Below, in pieces: positions 23,073-25,212 of a stretch of DNA of 25,212 nucleotides. The DNA comes from DATFYM01 sp035315065 (lineage in GTDB: Bacteria; Acidobacteriota; Terriglobia; UBA7540), in contig DATFYM010000206.1 of NCBI GenBank assembly GCA_035315065.1, positions 1 to 25,212 of the forward strand, read 5' to 3'. The stretch's first letter is position 1. Every line of letters begins with the position of its first letter. Under the pieces are notes generated by a model. That model ran no database searches and had not been told where the DNA came from. It saw nothing but the letters and a program-made list of their open reading frames with translations. A program made the position numbers and the translations under genes.

Positions 23073-24833
23073 ATGAAGCACTTGACACCGACGGTGTCTG
23101 CTGTGGGCCTTGTCACGGTTGCGGTTATATGTCTGGTGGTAGCGCGACACGCTTCCGCGACCGCCGCAGAAAGGACGCCCGCGCTGGCCACGCGCGCCGC
23201 GGTCGCCTTCGATAAGTCCCCGCCGTTGGGCGCGATGGCGCAGTTTATCCCCGATAAGCCGGTGGTTGTTCATCCCGCAGTAGAGAGCCGGCCGGAACGG
23301 CAAGGCGCGACGGAAGGCCCGGGCACGGGCTTGGGGACGACTCCGCCTCCTCCACCCGCACCCGAGATCAACGCCGCTGGTGCCGCCGTCGAGCAGACGA
23401 CCCAGGGCACGCGTCCCGCGATTGAGCCGGCAGCCAGCTTTGACGGGCTGGGCAACGGTTTTGCCGGTCACGAATACCCCGGTGCTGGCAACGCAGCCGA
23501 GGCCGACGGAGGCCGCGGCGGGAGCCGTGGCGGGATTGATATCAGCCTGGCCGTCGGTCCCGACCATATCTTCGAGATTCTTGATGGCAACATGGCCGTG
23601 TTCACCAAGAAGGGTAAGAAGTACGCCGCGACCGGCAAGCTGCTCTACGGCGCCGTGCCCAACAGCACCGTTTTTGCCGGCTTTGGCGTTCGCTGCGGCG
23701 CGAGCCACAACAGCGACGCCGTAGTGCGCTACGACCAATTGGCCGACCGGTGGCTGATCGTGGTTCCGGTCTTCACGCGACCGCCAGACAATCCGCAAGG
23801 CCCTTATGCCATGTGCTATGCCGTGAGCGCGACTTCCGACCCGCTGGGGCCGTATTACCGTTATGAGTTCCAGCGCCCTCTGTTTCCAGATTATCCCCAC
23901 CCAGCGATCTGGCCCGACGGCTATTACGACCCAACCAGCACGAGCGACAACCTGCTGCCCGATGTAATCACGCAAAAGCACGACTGCATCGTTGACCGCA
24001 ACAGCATGCTCAAGGGTCTGCCGGCGACGGAACAGTGCGTGGTCATCGACGGCGGGGTTTTCATGCTGAACGCCGACGTAGATGGCAAGCGGCTGCCGCC
24101 GGCCGGCGCGCCCAACCTCATGATGTCGACGGGCGGCACGCAGCTCATGAAGATCTTTGACGACGACGGCATATACTTCTACAAAGTGCACGTCGATTGG
24201 AAGGACGCCTCCAAGACCAGCGTCTCGCCACCGCAGAAGATCGCGGTGGCGCCCTATCACTATCTCTGCGACGGCCAATTGAGCAGTTGCGTCTCGCAGC
24301 CGGGTACCGACCGCCGCCTCGATTCGCAAGGTGACAAACTGATCCAGCGGCTCGTGTACCGCAACTTCGGCCATCATGAGTCCATTCTGGCCGAGCATTC
24401 CGTAGCTACGGCGGCCCACGGCGGAGGCGTGCGCTGGTACGAATTCCGCCTGAACAAACAGCGCGACCCCGTGTTGTACCAGCAGGGCACGTACGCCCCC
24501 GGCGGATTCTATCGTTGGCTGGGAAGCATGGCCATGGACCGCAAAGGTGACATCGGCATCGGCTATTCGTTCGGCGGCGATCCTGACTATCCGGGCCAGC
24601 GCTTTGCAGCCCGTATGGCTCATGACCCTAAGGGGCAACTGACCTTCCACGAGTCCGTGCTGGCTTCAGGTCAAGCCTCGCAGACGGGCAGCTTGCGCTG
24701 GGAGGACTACACCAACATCGTTGTCGATCCCTCCGACGACTGTACCTTTTGGTTCGTCGGGAACTACCTTCAAAGCGGCGCTACATCGTCGACAACGCGG
24801 ATAGGGTCATTTGTGTTACGTCATTGCAAATGA
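23073..24833 (+). CDS. Large secreted protein of unknown function
   Basis: 586-residue exported protein. A signal peptide (MKHLTPTVSAVGLVTVAVIC, cleavage likely after HASA) is followed by an alanine/proline-rich spacer with TTPPPPPAPE near residue 95. A conserved-looking domain begins at ASFDGLGNGF; it includes DISLAVGPDHIFEILDGNMA, VFTKKGKKYAATGKLLYG, DAVVRYDQLADRWLIVVPVF, ICYAVS-type strands and repeated WLGSMAMDRKGDIGIGYS motifs. The many short beta strands suggest a propeller or similar fold, and related strings occur in acidobacterial secreted proteins as I recall them; no catalytic motif is evident. Cysteines are present in pairs (for example CDGQLSSC), consistent with export. GGGAGGA precedes the ATG. 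It stands alone and ends in a terminator-like hairpin. Confidence 0.8.
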   Translation: MKHLTPTVSAVGLVTVAVICLVVARHASATAAERTPALATRAAVAFDKSPPLGAMAQFIPDKPVVVHPAVESRPERQGATEGPGTGLGTTPPPPPAPEINAAGAAVEQTTQGTRPAIEPAASFDGLGNGFAGHEYPGAGNAAEADGGRGGSRGGIDISLAVGPDHIFEILDGNMAVFTKKGKKYAATGKLLYGAVPNSTVFAGFGVRCGASHNSDAVVRYDQLADRWLIVVPVFTRPPDNPQGPYAMCYAVSATSDPLGPYYRYEFQRPLFPDYPHPAIWPDGYYDPTSTSDNLLPDVITQKHDCIVDRNSMLKGLPATEQCVVIDGGVFMLNADVDGKRLPPAGAPNLMMSTGGTQLMKIFDDDGIYFYKVHVDWKDASKTSVSPPQKIAVAPYHYLCDGQLSSCVSQPGTDRRLDSQGDKLIQRLVYRNFGHHESILAEHSVATAAHGGGVRWYEFRLNKQRDPVLYQQGTYAPGGFYRWLGSMAMDRKGDIGIGYSFGGDPDYPGQRFAARMAHDPKGQLTFHESVLASGQASQTGSLRWEDYTNIVVDPSDDCTFWFVGNYLQSGATSSTTRIGSFVLRHCK

Positions 24834-24871
24834 GCGACAGACAACGCCTCGGCGTTTTCACAGATGACAGC

Positions 24872-24896
24872 AAACAAACCGCTTACCGGTTTGTTT
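24872..24896 (+). terminator. Terminator-like hairpin after secreted-protein gene
   Basis: aaacaaaccg, loop cttac, cggtttgttt: a perfect 10-bp stem, 38 bases past the stop codon. The 3' arm itself ends in TTTGTTT, giving a U-rich tail. The A-rich 5' side would also allow termination from the opposite strand. Confidence 0.65.
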
Positions 24897-24926
24897 ACTC
24901 AGGAGCCGAATGCCATCCGCGGGTCT

Positions 24927-25020
24927 ATTCTAAGAGCATATCGTCCGGCGAGTCCGAATGAGACCCACGCCAAGAACGCCGCCTTCTCGAAGGAGGGGGA
25001 AACACGCACATCGGTGCCTG
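24927..25020 (+). repeat. Dispersed repeat, copy B
   Basis: Begins attctaagagcatatcg and shares aagaacgccgccttctcgaa with copy A at 19432-19526. It has the same orientation, about 5.4 kb away. The rest of 24834-25172 holds only the terminator hairpin and a small cccctagggg palindrome (25131-25140). Confidence 0.8.
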
Positions 25021-25172
25021 ACATGACGACCACACGGGAGTTGGCCCTTTAGGTCAACCCTACGCCGTTAGAACGAAGCCGCTGGCGCGGCGGACGCTAC
25101 CGCGTTGGTTGAATCCCGTGATTCGCGGCACCCCTAGGGGCGTCGCTATCAAGGTAGTGAATGACATAACTT

Positions 25173-25203
25173 GGGTCATAGAGAAAGGAGATCTCTATGA
25201 CCC
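25173..25203 (+). promoter_or_regulatory. Hairpin enclosing ribosome binding site and start codon
   Basis: gggtcatagaga (25173-25184) and tctctatgaccc (25192-25203) are perfect 12-bp inverted arms. The 7-base loop is aaggaga, a Shine-Dalgarno sequence, and the ATG at 25197-25199 lies within the 3' arm. The RNA stem would hide the start codon. The DNA palindrome could alternatively be a regulator binding site. Confidence 0.7.
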
Positions 25204-25212
25204 GTTTACGCA
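25197..25212 (+). CDS. Start of a gene running off the window
   Basis: ATG followed by codons for T, R, L, R, preceded by AAGGAG six bases upstream. Only five codons are visible, so the product cannot be identified. The call rests on the well-placed ribosome binding site and the hairpin around it. Confidence 0.45.

Overview
The window looks like a chromosomal segment of an acidobacterium or a close relative. The main clue is a 791-residue MacB/FtsX-type permease of the duplicated, ATPase-less kind (ADOP, acidobacterial duplicated orphan permease). Supporting clues are a high-GC genome, a short single-chain aconitase, a long (474-residue) isocitrate dehydrogenase and a lactate-dehydrogenase-like malate dehydrogenase. 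The assignment is an inference from gene content; no rRNA gene is present.

Left half (1-14127), core metabolism. A secreted DUF5060/glycosidase-like protein and a small zinc-ribbon membrane protein precede the nitrogen pair glnA (type I glutamine synthetase, with the adenylylation tyrosine at residue 397) and glnE (its adenylyltransferase/deadenylylase). A decayed antitoxin-like gene lies between them. A membrane-anchored SpoIIE/PP2C phosphatase follows glnE. Convergent to it, on the minus strand, is a TCA cluster transcribed acn, icd, mdh, which covers citrate to 2-oxoglutarate plus malate to oxaloacetate. 2-Oxoglutarate made by Icd feeds ammonia assimilation through GlnA, so carbon and nitrogen functions adjoin.

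Middle (14128-18853), a decayed mobile region. It opens with an isolated tRNA 3' end (serine-like, minus strand) that resembles an attachment-site remnant. It continues with ssb, a PRTRC-system protein E gene, a frameshifted PD-(D/E)XK nuclease gene, the C-terminal half of a large SNF2-type helicase and an HD/OB-fold YhaM-like nuclease. This looks like the wreck of a plasmid or integrative element.

Right part (18854-25212), accessory. It holds a gene-poor, repeat-bearing kilobase with a G-rich tract, the ADOP permease (apparently with an internal deletion), a TupA-like ATP-grasp pseudogene on the minus strand, and a secreted 586-residue protein followed by a good terminator-like hairpin. A dispersed repeat of about 95 bp occurs on both sides of this block. 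The window ends at the start of a gene whose ribosome binding site and start codon sit inside a perfect 12-bp hairpin.

The most unusual pattern is at the intergenic level. Seven gaps in the left half contain tandem arrays with a 7-bp period, built from a different heptamer in each gap. Several arrays face inverted partners, so they can fold back. None was found in the right half. One array supplies the -35 hexamer of a near-consensus promoter placed so close to the phosphatase start codon that the transcript would be almost leaderless. glnE shows a similar -10-to-ATG arrangement.
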